64,000 bases of DNA from positions 62,001 through 126,000 of the forward strand of contig NZ_BPRE01000012.1 of assembly GCF_022179765.1 (NCBI RefSeq), read 5' to 3'. This DNA is from Methylorubrum suomiense. Lineage in GTDB: Bacteria > Pseudomonadota > Alphaproteobacteria > Rhizobiales > Beijerinckiaceae. Below, one piece after another: positions 16,754-25,864 of this stretch (the first letter of the stretch is position 1; every line of letters starts with the position of its first letter). The position numbers and the translations under genes were made by a program. The notes beneath the pieces are model-generated. The model was not told the origin of the DNA and made no database searches. It worked only from the letters and a program-made list of their open reading frames with translations.

Positions 16754-19405
16754 GTGGACGGGGTCGTCGTGCAGGGGGCTGCATGGGAGACGGGTGGCGC
16801 GTTGCGTAAGGTCGCCGACATCGCTGTCACGGTCTCGATGGCTGCGCTCATGACGGCGGGCCTCGGGCTCGCCGCGCCGCGCGTGCACGCCCAGGCCGGT
16901 CTGGAGCGCCTCGCCAGCCCGTCCGCGGGGGCGAAGGGCCAGACTTCCGGGGATCAGCGCCTGCTCGTCGAGGCGGACGAGCTGATCTACGACAACGACC
17001 GCAACACGGTGACGGCCCGTGGCAATGCCGAGCTGCATTACGGCGCCCGCACGCTCCAGGCCGACCGGGTCCGCTACGACCGGGGCTCCTCGCGAGTCTT
17101 CGCCGAGGGCAATGTGCGCCTGACCGACGAGACCGGGGCGCTGGTCACCGGCGACCGGATGGAGCTGACCGACGATTTCAAGAACGGCTTCGTCGATGCC
17201 CTGCGCATCCAGCAGACCGTCGAGCTGAAGGGCGAGGTGGTGCGCACCCGCATCTCCGCCCCGCGGGCGGAGCGAATCGCGGGCGAGCAATCGAGCTTCG
17301 ACTACGCCACCTACACCGCCTGCGAGCCCTGCAAGGACAATCCGGCCAAGCCGCCCCTGTGGCAGATCAAGGCCGCTAAGATCATCCACAACAATGAGAC
17401 CCACACGATCAGCTACGAGGATTCGACCCTCGAACTGGCCGGAATCCCGGTTGCCTACCTGCCCTATTTCGAGTCCGCCGACCCGACGGTGAAGCGCAAG
17501 ACCGGCTTCCTCACGCCGCGCTTCATCACCTCGACGGCGCTCGGCTCCGGCCTGTCCACACCGTTCTTCATCAATCTCGATCCGAGCTACGACCTGACGC
17601 TCTCGCCGGCTTTCCTGACCCGCCAGGGCGTTCTGGGCCAGGCCGAGTATCGTCAGCGGCTCGACAACGGCGCGTACAACGTCCGTCTGTCGGGCATCTT
17701 CCAATCCACGCCCTCGGCCTTCCTGCCGGGGCCGCTCGGAGCGGCCGACCGCGAGTTCCGCGGCTCGATCGAGTCGCGCGGGCGCTTCTACATCAACGAG
17801 CGCTGGCGCACCGGCTGGGATCTCGTCGGCGTGACCGACAAGTGGTTCCTCGACAATTACCGGATCCGCAACCAGAACATCACCACGGATTATTTCCGCG
17901 AGGCGGTCTCGACCGGCTACCTCATCGGCCAGGGCGATCGCTCGTGGTTCGAGGCGCGCGGCTACTACTTCAAGGCCCTGTCGAGCTTCGACTGGCAGAA
18001 GGAACAGCCGATCGTCGCCCCGGTGATCGACTACGACAAGCGCATCGACGGTCCGGGCAAGCTCGGCGGCGAGGCGCGCTTCCAGGCCAACGTCACCAGC
18101 CTGACCCGCGAGGCGACCGATTATCAGGGGGTTCCGCGCTCCGGCACCTACCTTCTGACCCCGACCTATAACGGCGTGAGCTACCCGCTCTACGAGACCT
18201 GCACGACCTTCGTGCGGGAGCGGTGCGTCGTGCGGGGATTGGGCGGGACCACCACCCGCGTCTCGGCCCAGGCCTCCTGGCGGCGCAGCTTCATCGACGA
18301 TGCCGGGCAGGTCATCACGCCGTTCGCTTATCTGCGCACCGACCTGTTCTCGCTCAATCCGAGCCTGTCCGGCTTCCAGAACCAGTTCGTGACGAACATC
18401 TCCAACGTCGATGACGGCCTCTCCGGCCGCGTCATGCCAGCGATCGGCATCGATTACCGCTATCCCTTCGTCGCCGATTTCGGCGCGCTCGGCGTCCACA
18501 CGCTGGAGCCGATCGCCCAGGTGATCGCGCGGCCCTCCGAGACCCGGATCGGGCGCCTGCCCAACGAGGACGCGCAGAGCCTCGTCTTCGACGACACCTC
18601 CCTGTTCGAGTGGGACAAGTTCTCCGGCTACGACCGGGTCGAGGGCGGCGTGCGGGCCAATCTCGGTGGCCAATACTCCGTCGTGACGCCGTCGGGCTGG
18701 TACGCGAACGTGATGTTCGGCGAGTCGATCCAGGTGGCCGGCGTGAACTCGTTCCGCCGCGGCGACCTGGCCAATGTCGGACTCGATTCCGGCCTGGAGA
18801 ACCGCCGCTCCGACTTCGTCGGTCGCGCCCAGGTCTCGCCCAACCAGAACATCAGCTTCATCAGCCGCTTCCGGCTCGGCCAGGGCGATCTCGGCGTCAA
18901 CCGCTTCGAGACCGGCGTCACCGCGCGCTTCGCGCCGTTCCTGCCCCTCGAGGCATCGCTGTTCTACTCGTATTACCAGGCCCAGCCCGCCCTCGGCTTC
19001 GCCCATCGCCGCGAGGGCCTGACCGCCTCGGCGATCTACCGGATCACGCCGAACTGGTTCCTCACCGGCTCGGCGCTGGTCGATCTGACCCACTATCTCG
19101 ACACGCGTCAGACCTTCGGCGACCTCTACAACGCCTATCTCGCCAACCCGGTCGGCGCCGCGCCGGTCTACCGCAATCCCGGCGCCGTCTACCTCTCCGG
19201 CATGAGCCTCGGCGGCGGTTACCAGGACGAGTGCACCACGGTCTCGCTCAACTACATCGTCTCGCCGATCGCCACCGCGATCGGCGTGCGCGAGCGCAAC
19301 CAGACCTTCCTGCTCCGGCTGGAACTGAAGACGCTGGGCGAGGCGGATCTGCGCCAGAATGTCGGCACGGTGACGACCGCGGACGGCATCGCGGCGGTGC
19401 GCTGA
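16754..19405 (+). CDS. lptD: LPS assembly outer-membrane protein LptD
   Basis: 883 residues. A signal peptide (VADIAVTVSMAALMTAGLG ... RVHAQ) is followed by the OstA/LptA-like periplasmic beta-jellyroll (LLVEADELIYDNDRNTVTAR), and from about residue 200 by a 26-strand barrel-type region rich in alternating aromatic residues. LptD with the lipoprotein LptE inserts LPS in the outer leaflet. Cysteines occur as ACEPCKDNP, ETCTTFVRERC and DECTTV, which could form the inter-domain disulfides known in LptD. The reported frame begins with GTG at 16754; TTG at 16802, right at the signal peptide, is an alternative start. Unlike most relatives, the next gene is pdxA, not surA. Confidence 0.93.
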   Translation: MDGVVVQGAAWETGGALRKVADIAVTVSMAALMTAGLGLAAPRVHAQAGLERLASPSAGAKGQTSGDQRLLVEADELIYDNDRNTVTARGNAELHYGARTLQADRVRYDRGSSRVFAEGNVRLTDETGALVTGDRMELTDDFKNGFVDALRIQQTVELKGEVVRTRISAPRAERIAGEQSSFDYATYTACEPCKDNPAKPPLWQIKAAKIIHNNETHTISYEDSTLELAGIPVAYLPYFESADPTVKRKTGFLTPRFITSTALGSGLSTPFFINLDPSYDLTLSPAFLTRQGVLGQAEYRQRLDNGAYNVRLSGIFQSTPSAFLPGPLGAADREFRGSIESRGRFYINERWRTGWDLVGVTDKWFLDNYRIRNQNITTDYFREAVSTGYLIGQGDRSWFEARGYYFKALSSFDWQKEQPIVAPVIDYDKRIDGPGKLGGEARFQANVTSLTREATDYQGVPRSGTYLLTPTYNGVSYPLYETCTTFVRERCVVRGLGGTTTRVSAQASWRRSFIDDAGQVITPFAYLRTDLFSLNPSLSGFQNQFVTNISNVDDGLSGRVMPAIGIDYRYPFVADFGALGVHTLEPIAQVIARPSETRIGRLPNEDAQSLVFDDTSLFEWDKFSGYDRVEGGVRANLGGQYSVVTPSGWYANVMFGESIQVAGVNSFRRGDLANVGLDSGLENRRSDFVGRAQVSPNQNISFISRFRLGQGDLGVNRFETGVTARFAPFLPLEASLFYSYYQAQPALGFAHRREGLTASAIYRITPNWFLTGSALVDLTHYLDTRQTFGDLYNAYLANPVGAAPVYRNPGAVYLSGMSLGGGYQDECTTVSLNYIVSPIATAIGVRERNQTFLLRLELKTLGEADLRQNVGTVTTADGIAAVR

Positions 19406-19601
19406 CGCCGTCTTCCTCGGCGGTCGTCTTCGGGTTCGAGGGGTTCCGGTTCGCCGGGCGGTGGCGGCCATGACGGGCCCCCGCTCGACCTGATCGCCCG
19501 CCCTGCTGCGAGGCCGTCCGTCTCCTCCCCACCAGCATGCCGAGCGCGGATGCGAGGCGGCGGCGTCGGCAACCGGCGTCGATCTCTGTATAAGCCCCGC
19601 C

Positions 19602-20642
19602 ATGCCGTCCGACGAACGCCCCCTCGCCCTCACCCTCGGCGATCCCTCCGGGATCGGCCCCGAACTCGCCCTCGCCGCGTGGCTGTTGCGGGGGGAGCGC
19701 GGCGTGCCGCCGTTCCAGCTGATCGGCGATCCCGACTTCCTGGAGCGCGTCGCGCACCGGCTCGGCCTGTTCGTCCCCGTGGCCGAAGTCGAGCCGGAGG
19801 ACGCCGTCGAGGTGTTTCCGAAGGCCCTGCCGGTGCTGCCGCTGCCGGGCGGGACCCGCATCGCGGCAACGCCCGGCGCGCCGGATTCCGCCAATGCCGG
19901 GGCGATCATCGAATCGATCACCGCAGCTGTCGATCTGGTGCGGTCGGGCCGCGCCTCGGCTGTGGTGACCAATCCCATCGCCAAGTTCGTGCTGACCAAG
20001 GTCGGCTTCGCCCATCCCGGTCATACCGAGTTTCTGGCAGCCCTCGCCGCCGGGCCGGGGCGTGCCGCGCCCCTGCCGGTGATGCTGATCTGGAGCGAGA
20101 CGCTCAGCGTGGTGCCGGTGACGATTCACGTGGCCCTGCGGCAGGTGCCGGACTTGCTGACGCAAGGTCTCGTGGAGCGCACCGCCCGCATCGTCGAGGC
20201 CGACCTGCGCGCCCGCTTCGGATATGAAAAGCCGCGCCTCGTCCTGTCGGGACTCAATCCCCATGCCGGGGAGGCGGGCACCATGGGGACCGAGGATCGC
20301 GACGTGCTGGCCCCCGCCGTCGCGGCCCTGCGCGCCGAGGGCATCGACATCCGGGGCCCGTTGCCCGCCGACACCCTGTTCCACGAGCGGGCGCGGGCGA
20401 CCTACGACGTGGCCCTCTGCCCGACCCACGACCAAGCCCTGATCCCGATCAAGACGCTCGCCTTCGACGAGGGCGTGAACGTGACGCTGGGCCTGCCCTT
20501 CGTGCGCACCTCCCCCGATCACGGCACCGCCTTCGACATCGCCGGCCAGGGCGTGGCCCGGCCCGACAGCCTGATCGCGGCGCTCAGGTTGGCGCGGCGG
20601 CTGGCGGCGAGCAACGTCACCCCCTTTCCTGCCCGCGCCTGA
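19602..20642 (+). CDS. pdxA: 4-hydroxythreonine-4-phosphate dehydrogenase
   Basis: 346 residues. PdxA oxidises 4-phosphohydroxy-L-threonine in the DXP-dependent pyridoxal phosphate pathway. Visible: LALTLGDPSGIGPELALAA at the N-terminus, the metal/substrate histidine in GFAHPGHTEFLA, SGLNPHAGEAGTMGTED, and CPTHDQALIPIKTLAF with TSPDHGTAFDIAG near the end. All three metal-binding histidines appear present. It lies 197 bases after lptD, the gap in which relatives carry surA, and 16 bases before rsmA. Confidence 0.95.
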   Translation: MPSDERPLALTLGDPSGIGPELALAAWLLRGERGVPPFQLIGDPDFLERVAHRLGLFVPVAEVEPEDAVEVFPKALPVLPLPGGTRIAATPGAPDSANAGAIIESITAAVDLVRSGRASAVVTNPIAKFVLTKVGFAHPGHTEFLAALAAGPGRAAPLPVMLIWSETLSVVPVTIHVALRQVPDLLTQGLVERTARIVEADLRARFGYEKPRLVLSGLNPHAGEAGTMGTEDRDVLAPAVAALRAEGIDIRGPLPADTLFHERARATYDVALCPTHDQALIPIKTLAFDEGVNVTLGLPFVRTSPDHGTAFDIAGQGVARPDSLIAALRLARRLAASNVTPFPARA

Positions 20643-20658
20643 TCGTCCTGGGATATCG

Positions 20659-21531
20659 ATGACGACCGAATCCGTCAGCGCCGATGGCTTGCCGCCCCTG
20701 CGGGAGGTCGTGCGCCGCCACGGCCTGGAGCCGAAGAAGGCGCTGGGCCAGAACTTCCTGTTCGATCTCAACCTCACCGGTCGGATCGCCCGCGGCGCCG
20801 GCTCGCTCGACGGCGTCACCGTGGTCGAGGTCGGCCCCGGGCCCGGCGGGCTGACCCGGGCGCTGCTGGCGGCGGGCGCCCGGCGCGTCATCGCCATCGA
20901 GCGCGACCCGCGGGCCCTGCCCGCGCTCGCCGAGATCGCCGCGCATTATCCCGGCCGCCTCGACGTGGTCGAGACGGACGCGCTCGGCTTCGATCCGCGG
21001 CCGCTGATCGGCGATGGACCGGCGCGGATCGTTGCGAACCTTCCCTACAATGTCGCGACGCCCCTGCTGACCGGCTGGCTCGGGGCCGACCATCACGACG
21101 AGGCGTGGCCGCCCTGGTGGGATTCGGCGGTGCTGATGTTCCAGCGCGAGGTGGCCGAGCGCATCGTCGCCGACGAGGGCGACCGGGCGAATTACGGGCG
21201 TCTCGGTGTGCTCTGCGGCTGGCGCACCCAGGCGACGATCCTGTTCGACGTGGCCCCCTCCGCCTTCGTGCCCCCGCCCAAGGTCACCTCCAGCGTGGTC
21301 CATCTGCGCCCGCGATCGGAGCCCATGCCCTGCCGGATCGCCGATCTGGAGCGTGTGACCCGCGCGGCCTTCGGCCAGCGGCGCAAGATGCTGCGCCAGA
21401 GTCTCAAGGGCGCCACGGCTGATCCCGCCGCATTGCTGGCCGCCGCCGGCCTGCCGGAGACGGCGCGGGCGGAAGAGATCCCGGTCGAAGGCTTCGTCGC
21501 CCTCGCCCGCGCCCTCGCGGAACGTCCATAG
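20659..21531 (+). CDS. rsmA: 16S rRNA (A1518/A1519) dimethyltransferase
   Basis: 290 residues, KsgA/RsmA. It dimethylates two adjacent adenines in helix 45 of 16S rRNA late in 30S assembly. Motifs: KKALGQNFLFDLNL at the N-terminus, SAM-binding VEVGPGPGGLTRALLAAG, the acidic ribose contact AIERDPRALP, and the N6-adenine catalytic motif NLPYNVATPLL. The C-terminal helical domain has PPPKVTSSVVHLRP and FGQRRKMLRQSLKG. It is the last gene of the lptF-to-rsmA block and the partner of pdxA in many proteobacteria. Confidence 0.96.
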   Translation: MTTESVSADGLPPLREVVRRHGLEPKKALGQNFLFDLNLTGRIARGAGSLDGVTVVEVGPGPGGLTRALLAAGARRVIAIERDPRALPALAEIAAHYPGRLDVVETDALGFDPRPLIGDGPARIVANLPYNVATPLLTGWLGADHHDEAWPPWWDSAVLMFQREVAERIVADEGDRANYGRLGVLCGWRTQATILFDVAPSAFVPPPKVTSSVVHLRPRSEPMPCRIADLERVTRAAFGQRRKMLRQSLKGATADPAALLAAAGLPETARAEEIPVEGFVALARALAERP

Positions 21532-22069
21532 GGCCCGGCGCCGGACGGCCTCTGCGCGTTAAAGCTCTAGTAGATCTGACTTTTTTCCAGGGCCCCGGCA
21601 GCTGTGCTGCGGGTCTGTGGTCAGAAGCCGTATTCGCACGGGTTGCATCGGGCCGGCACTTGCTTCGTCTATCCATCCGCAAGGATTCGATCCCAGATCT
21701 GCATTTCTGCTTGAATATCGGCTCTGTTTCGGACGATGGTCGAGCGAGGACGCGCCAGACGTCTACGTTCCACAGGGGCCGATGTGATGATCATCGAAGG
21801 TTTCACGGACAATCCGATAGCGGGCGATACGATTGGCCTCGTGCCGACGTCTTAGGTATGGAGTGTTTGCCTGGTGAGAGGGCGCACCCCTATGTCGCTG
21901 CTCAGTCTCTAGAGACGTGCGTGACCTGACCGTGTCGGGTCAGCGCCTTTAGGGGTCTGTTGTGTCGCGCATTTCTTCGATGAACCGACGATCGTCTCGT
22001 TGGAATGCGCAGCGGCGCGCGACCGTTGCTGACCAAGGGCGCGCCTGTTCGTACGGGACGTGATCGGCC
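21532..22069. other. Intergenic region before the RTX gene
   Basis: About 540 bases with no gene I trust. A 90-codon open frame at 21660-21929 has no recognisable features. Base composition is lower in GC than the flanks (T-rich around 21565-21600 and 21690-21730), consistent with a long regulatory leader or promoter zone for the secreted RTX protein. I see no terminator hairpin of good quality after rsmA. Confidence 0.45.
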
Positions 22070-25000
22070 GTGAGAGTGTTTGACGATATTCCGGCGCCGG
22101 CGCCCGGCTCGTCCTATGGCGGGCTGTTCTCCACGCGCGTCTACGAGGCCTCATCGGGCGGTACGCTTCGCCTCGACGATGCCGCCCTGCTGTTCAAGGG
22201 TGAGTTCACGCGCGTCGGCGCCGATCTCGTGATCGGTGACGGCTTCCACCGCGTGATCGTGCACGATTACTTCGCCGTCGAGCTGCGCCCGCGGTTGGAG
22301 GCGCCCAATGGCGCCGCTCTGAGCGAGACGGCGATCGCGGCCTTGAGCCTGCATCCGCACGGCGAGCAGGTGGCGCAGGCCGGTGCGCCGGAGCCCGCCG
22401 GGCCGATCGGCCGGGTCCAGACCTTGACCGGCACCGCGACCGTCATCCGCAACGGCGTCAGCGTCTCGCTCCGGGTCGGCGACCTCGTCTACAAGAACGA
22501 CGCGCTCCAGACCGGCCGTGACTCCTCGCTCGCCGTGTCCTTCCTCGACGGCACCCTGTTCAATCTCGCCGCCGACGCACGGATGGTGCTGAACGGCATG
22601 GTCTATGCCGAGGGCGGCACCGGCAACTCGGCCCTGTTCGACCTCGTCCAGGGCACGATCTCGTTCGTGGCCGGCAAGGTCGCCAAGACCGGTGACATGA
22701 AGGTCGGCACGCCGGTGGCCACCATGGGCATTCGCGGCACCGCGGTGCATGTCCAGATCGAGGCGAATGGCGGTGATACCCGCTTCTCGGTGATGACCGA
22801 GCCCGATGGGACGGTCGGTCGCTTCGAGGTCTATGACCGCAACGATCCCTCCAAGATCCTGTTCACGGTCTCCGACCCGAGCGTCGCCACCACCGTCCAT
22901 CCGGAAGGCGGGCGCGAGCCGCGGATCGAGACCGTGCAGAAGACCCTCGCGGAGATTGCCGAGGAGAAGGACCTCGTCCAGTCGCTGTTCAAGACCATCG
23001 CCGAATCGCCGCGGCTGCCGGTGTTCCAGGGGCCGCCCGGTGGCGGGCCCGGTTCGGGCGTTCCGCCCAACACGTTGCCGGACGGGCCCGATGGCGGCCC
23101 GGACGCGACCGGGCCGCGCAACCCGCCCGACACGCTGCAGCCCAATCGCGGACCCTTCACGCCCGGCCCCGGCGGGAACGAGCCCCCCGGCAACGGAACG
23201 CCCGGCCAAGACGGACCGGATCGCGATGGCCGCGGCCCGCCGCCGGGCGAGCCGGATCGCGAGACGCCGCCCTTGGCGGTGCTGCCGCAGACCGTGCCGG
23301 TGTTGCAGGACGCCGCCCTTACCGCGACCGATCCGGCCCGGGGCCTGCTCGGCTCGGGTTCCGTGTCCGGCTCCGCCACGCTCAGCGTGCTCGCCGCCCG
23401 CGCCGGGACGGGGCCGGACGGAGCCGACACCCCGCTCTCCGGCGGCAGCCTGTCGCTCCGGGGTGCCTACGGCGATCTCGTCCTGCACGCGGACGGGACC
23501 TATTCCTACACCGCCGATCGGGCGGCCTTCCTCTCCGAGGGGCGGGTCGGCACCGACGCCTTCAGCGTCACCGTCGGCGGTCCGAACGGCGCGCTCCTGC
23601 ACACGGTCTTCACGATCGATGTGACCGGGCGCAACGACGCGCCGACATCCGGCCGTCCGCTCGTGCTCGCCGAGAGCCGGGCGGGCGAGCCCCGCGCGAT
23701 GAGCGCCGCCGATCTCCGCGCAGGCGCCACCGATCTCGACGGCGACACCCTCGGCATCGCCGATCTCGCCGTGGCGAGCGGCGGCGGGCGGATCGTCGAT
23801 CTCGGCGACGGGCAATACCGCTACGAGTCGGATGCGCAGTCCCACGGCACGGTCACCCTGAGCTATCGCATCACCGACGGTCATGGGGGCTTCTGTGACC
23901 AGACCGCGACCTTCACGCTGATCGAGGTCGAGGCGCCCCCGGTCCTGATCCTACCGGGCGGAGAAGCGAGCTACCGGGAGGATGCCGCGCCGCTCCTCCT
24001 CGCCGAGGGTTTGACGATCCGGGACGCCGACAGCACCAGCCTGAGCTCCGCCACCATACGGATCACCGGGAATTTCCGGGCCGACGAGGATGCGCTCGCC
24101 GTCAGCCTGACCGAGGGCGGCCCGATCCGAGCCGCGTACGATTCCTTCACCGGCGTTCTGACGCTCTCGGGCGAAGCGAGCCTTGCCGATTACGCAAAGG
24201 CGTCGGTCTCGCTCACCTACGCCAATGGCAGCGACGCTCCGTCCGAGGCGCCGCGAACGGTCTCGATCACGGTGGTCGATACCGATGGGCTGACGAGCGT
24301 ACCGGTGATCCGCGAGGTCGCGGTGGTGGCGCGCCCGGACGCGCCGGAGGCGCGCGACGACAACGCCTTCGTCGAGGCCGGCAACGCGGTCACGATCTCG
24401 GTGCTTGCCAACGATGCCGATCCCGACGGCGGCGCCCTCACCCTCGGCGCGGTCGGCGAGCCCGGTCACGGCGCGGCGGTGCTGAACCCCGACGGCACGA
24501 TCACCTATACGCCGAAGGCGGGCTTCACCGGCCCCGACAGCTTCACCTACACGATCCGCGACGCCGATGGTTTGACCGCGCAGGCGACCGTCGACGTGAT
24601 CGTGGGCCGGGCCGGCCATCAGGCCATCGACGGAGATGTGTTCCTGCAGGGCGCCTATATGGAGATCGGCGTCGCCCAGCACGGTTCGCTCGGCTCGAAA
24701 TCCGATGCACCGGAGGGGTTCCACCCTCAGGCGGGCGGTGGGCGGCAGCTGTCCTTCGTGATCGACGACGACGGCTGGGACACCGGTGCGGACACCACCT
24801 CCAACGACGTCACGATTCCCGGCACGCCCGAGGACGCCATCGTCATCGCCCATGACGGCCAGAGCTTCGCCAATTCCGAACGCACGAACAATATCCAGTT
24901 CGAGGCGACGACCACCGACACGTCGAGCGGCGGGCAGCTCCAGGCGACGACGATCGGCACCACCGCGGATGGCCTGAAGCTCACCCAGGTGATCGATCTC

Positions 25001-25774
25001 GACCCGAACGCCACCTATTTCCGCACCACGGTCACGCTCACGAACACCAGCGCCACGACGATGGCGGATGCCCGCTTCCTGCGCAGCTTCGATCCCGATC
25101 AGGACGCGATCCGTTACGGCGATTTCGCCACCGACAACGACGTCCTGTCGAACCCAACGGACCAGGGCGGCGTCGCGGTCGTCCAGGCCTATGGCCCGAA
25201 TTCCGGCGTGTCGGTCAATCTCGTCGCCTTCGACAAGGCGGCGCGGGCGTCGAGCGATGGCTTCTACAACCACGACGCCTATCTCCCGAACGTCTACGAC
25301 ACGCCGCGGGACCCGAACGGCGCCCACGACGACGTCGGCATCTCGCTCACCATCAAGTTCGGCGACTTGGCCCCCGGCCAAGCCGCGACCCATAGCTTCT
25401 ACACCTCGCTCAACGGGCGCCAGGGCGCCAACGATCTCGTGGTGGGCAGCGCGCGCGCCGAGACGCTGGACGGACGCGGCGGCGACGACATCATCCTCGG
25501 GCTCGGCGGCGGCGACACGCTCACCGGCGGCACCGGACGGGACACCTTCGTGTTCGATGCGCCGACCTTCGGGAAGACCAGCATCACCGACTTCACGGCG
25601 GGCGCCGACCTCCTCGAATTCGACCGCGCGGTCTTCGGCAGCGCCGAGGCCGTGCTCGGCCGCGCCGCGCAATCCGGCGGCGACGTGACCATCGCCTACG
25701 ACCGGGACCATGTCCTGACCCTCAAGAACATGCTGCTGGCCGACCTTCACGCCAGCGATATCCACATTCTGTGA
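22070..25774 (+). CDS. Large secreted FecR/cadherin-like/RTX protein
   Basis: 1234 residues from a GTG start. There is no N-terminal signal peptide. A FecR-type domain lies at about 115-227 (GRVQTLTGTATVIRNGVSVS ... VATMGIRGTAVHV). A Pro/Gly-rich linker at about 317-410 follows, then VCBS/cadherin-like repeats at about 410-850, including a clear Big-type unit ending TYTPKAGFTGPDSFTYTI. Residues ~855-1120 form a beta-rich domain (QGAYMEIGVAQHGSLGSKS) that I have seen in other RTX proteins. RTX Ca-binding nonapeptides (LDGRGGDDIILGLGGGD) are at about 1133-1160, and the C-terminus ends in hydrophobic residues (DIHIL), as expected for a type I secretion signal. Likely a surface adhesin or matrix protein. 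No type I exporter genes lie beside it. Confidence 0.8.
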   Translation: MRVFDDIPAPAPGSSYGGLFSTRVYEASSGGTLRLDDAALLFKGEFTRVGADLVIGDGFHRVIVHDYFAVELRPRLEAPNGAALSETAIAALSLHPHGEQVAQAGAPEPAGPIGRVQTLTGTATVIRNGVSVSLRVGDLVYKNDALQTGRDSSLAVSFLDGTLFNLAADARMVLNGMVYAEGGTGNSALFDLVQGTISFVAGKVAKTGDMKVGTPVATMGIRGTAVHVQIEANGGDTRFSVMTEPDGTVGRFEVYDRNDPSKILFTVSDPSVATTVHPEGGREPRIETVQKTLAEIAEEKDLVQSLFKTIAESPRLPVFQGPPGGGPGSGVPPNTLPDGPDGGPDATGPRNPPDTLQPNRGPFTPGPGGNEPPGNGTPGQDGPDRDGRGPPPGEPDRETPPLAVLPQTVPVLQDAALTATDPARGLLGSGSVSGSATLSVLAARAGTGPDGADTPLSGGSLSLRGAYGDLVLHADGTYSYTADRAAFLSEGRVGTDAFSVTVGGPNGALLHTVFTIDVTGRNDAPTSGRPLVLAESRAGEPRAMSAADLRAGATDLDGDTLGIADLAVASGGGRIVDLGDGQYRYESDAQSHGTVTLSYRITDGHGGFCDQTATFTLIEVEAPPVLILPGGEASYREDAAPLLLAEGLTIRDADSTSLSSATIRITGNFRADEDALAVSLTEGGPIRAAYDSFTGVLTLSGEASLADYAKASVSLTYANGSDAPSEAPRTVSITVVDTDGLTSVPVIREVAVVARPDAPEARDDNAFVEAGNAVTISVLANDADPDGGALTLGAVGEPGHGAAVLNPDGTITYTPKAGFTGPDSFTYTIRDADGLTAQATVDVIVGRAGHQAIDGDVFLQGAYMEIGVAQHGSLGSKSDAPEGFHPQAGGGRQLSFVIDDDGWDTGADTTSNDVTIPGTPEDAIVIAHDGQSFANSERTNNIQFEATTTDTSSGGQLQATTIGTTADGLKLTQVIDLDPNATYFRTTVTLTNTSATTMADARFLRSFDPDQDAIRYGDFATDNDVLSNPTDQGGVAVVQAYGPNSGVSVNLVAFDKAARASSDGFYNHDAYLPNVYDTPRDPNGAHDDVGISLTIKFGDLAPGQAATHSFYTSLNGRQGANDLVVGSARAETLDGRGGDDIILGLGGGDTLTGGTGRDTFVFDAPTFGKTSITDFTAGADLLEFDRAVFGSAEAVLGRAAQSGGDVTIAYDRDHVLTLKNMLLADLHASDIHIL

Positions 25775-25776
25775 CG

Positions 25777-25798
25777 GGCCGGCGCAGACCCGCCGGCC
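25777..25798. terminator. Bidirectional hairpin terminator
   Basis: GGCCGGCG-type arms at 25777-25784 and 25791-25798 form a perfect 8-bp stem with a six-base loop, two bases after the RTX stop and between converging genes. Confidence 0.65.
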
Positions 25799-25864
25799 TC
25801 CACCTCTCCGCCCCGTCGAGGGCCCGAGCGTGTGCCTCGGGCCGACCGCGTCGATGCCGTCGCC

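Noticed and set aside
16526..19999. Open frame of more than 1100 codons on the minus strand opposite lptD and pdxA
   Set aside because: Antisense shadow in high-GC DNA. The plus-strand products are unmistakable LptD and PdxA; the antisense protein is only biased toward Arg/Gly/Ala/Asp with no domain.
21660..21929. 90-codon frame before the RTX gene
   Set aside because: No features beyond being open in a composition-shifted intergenic region.
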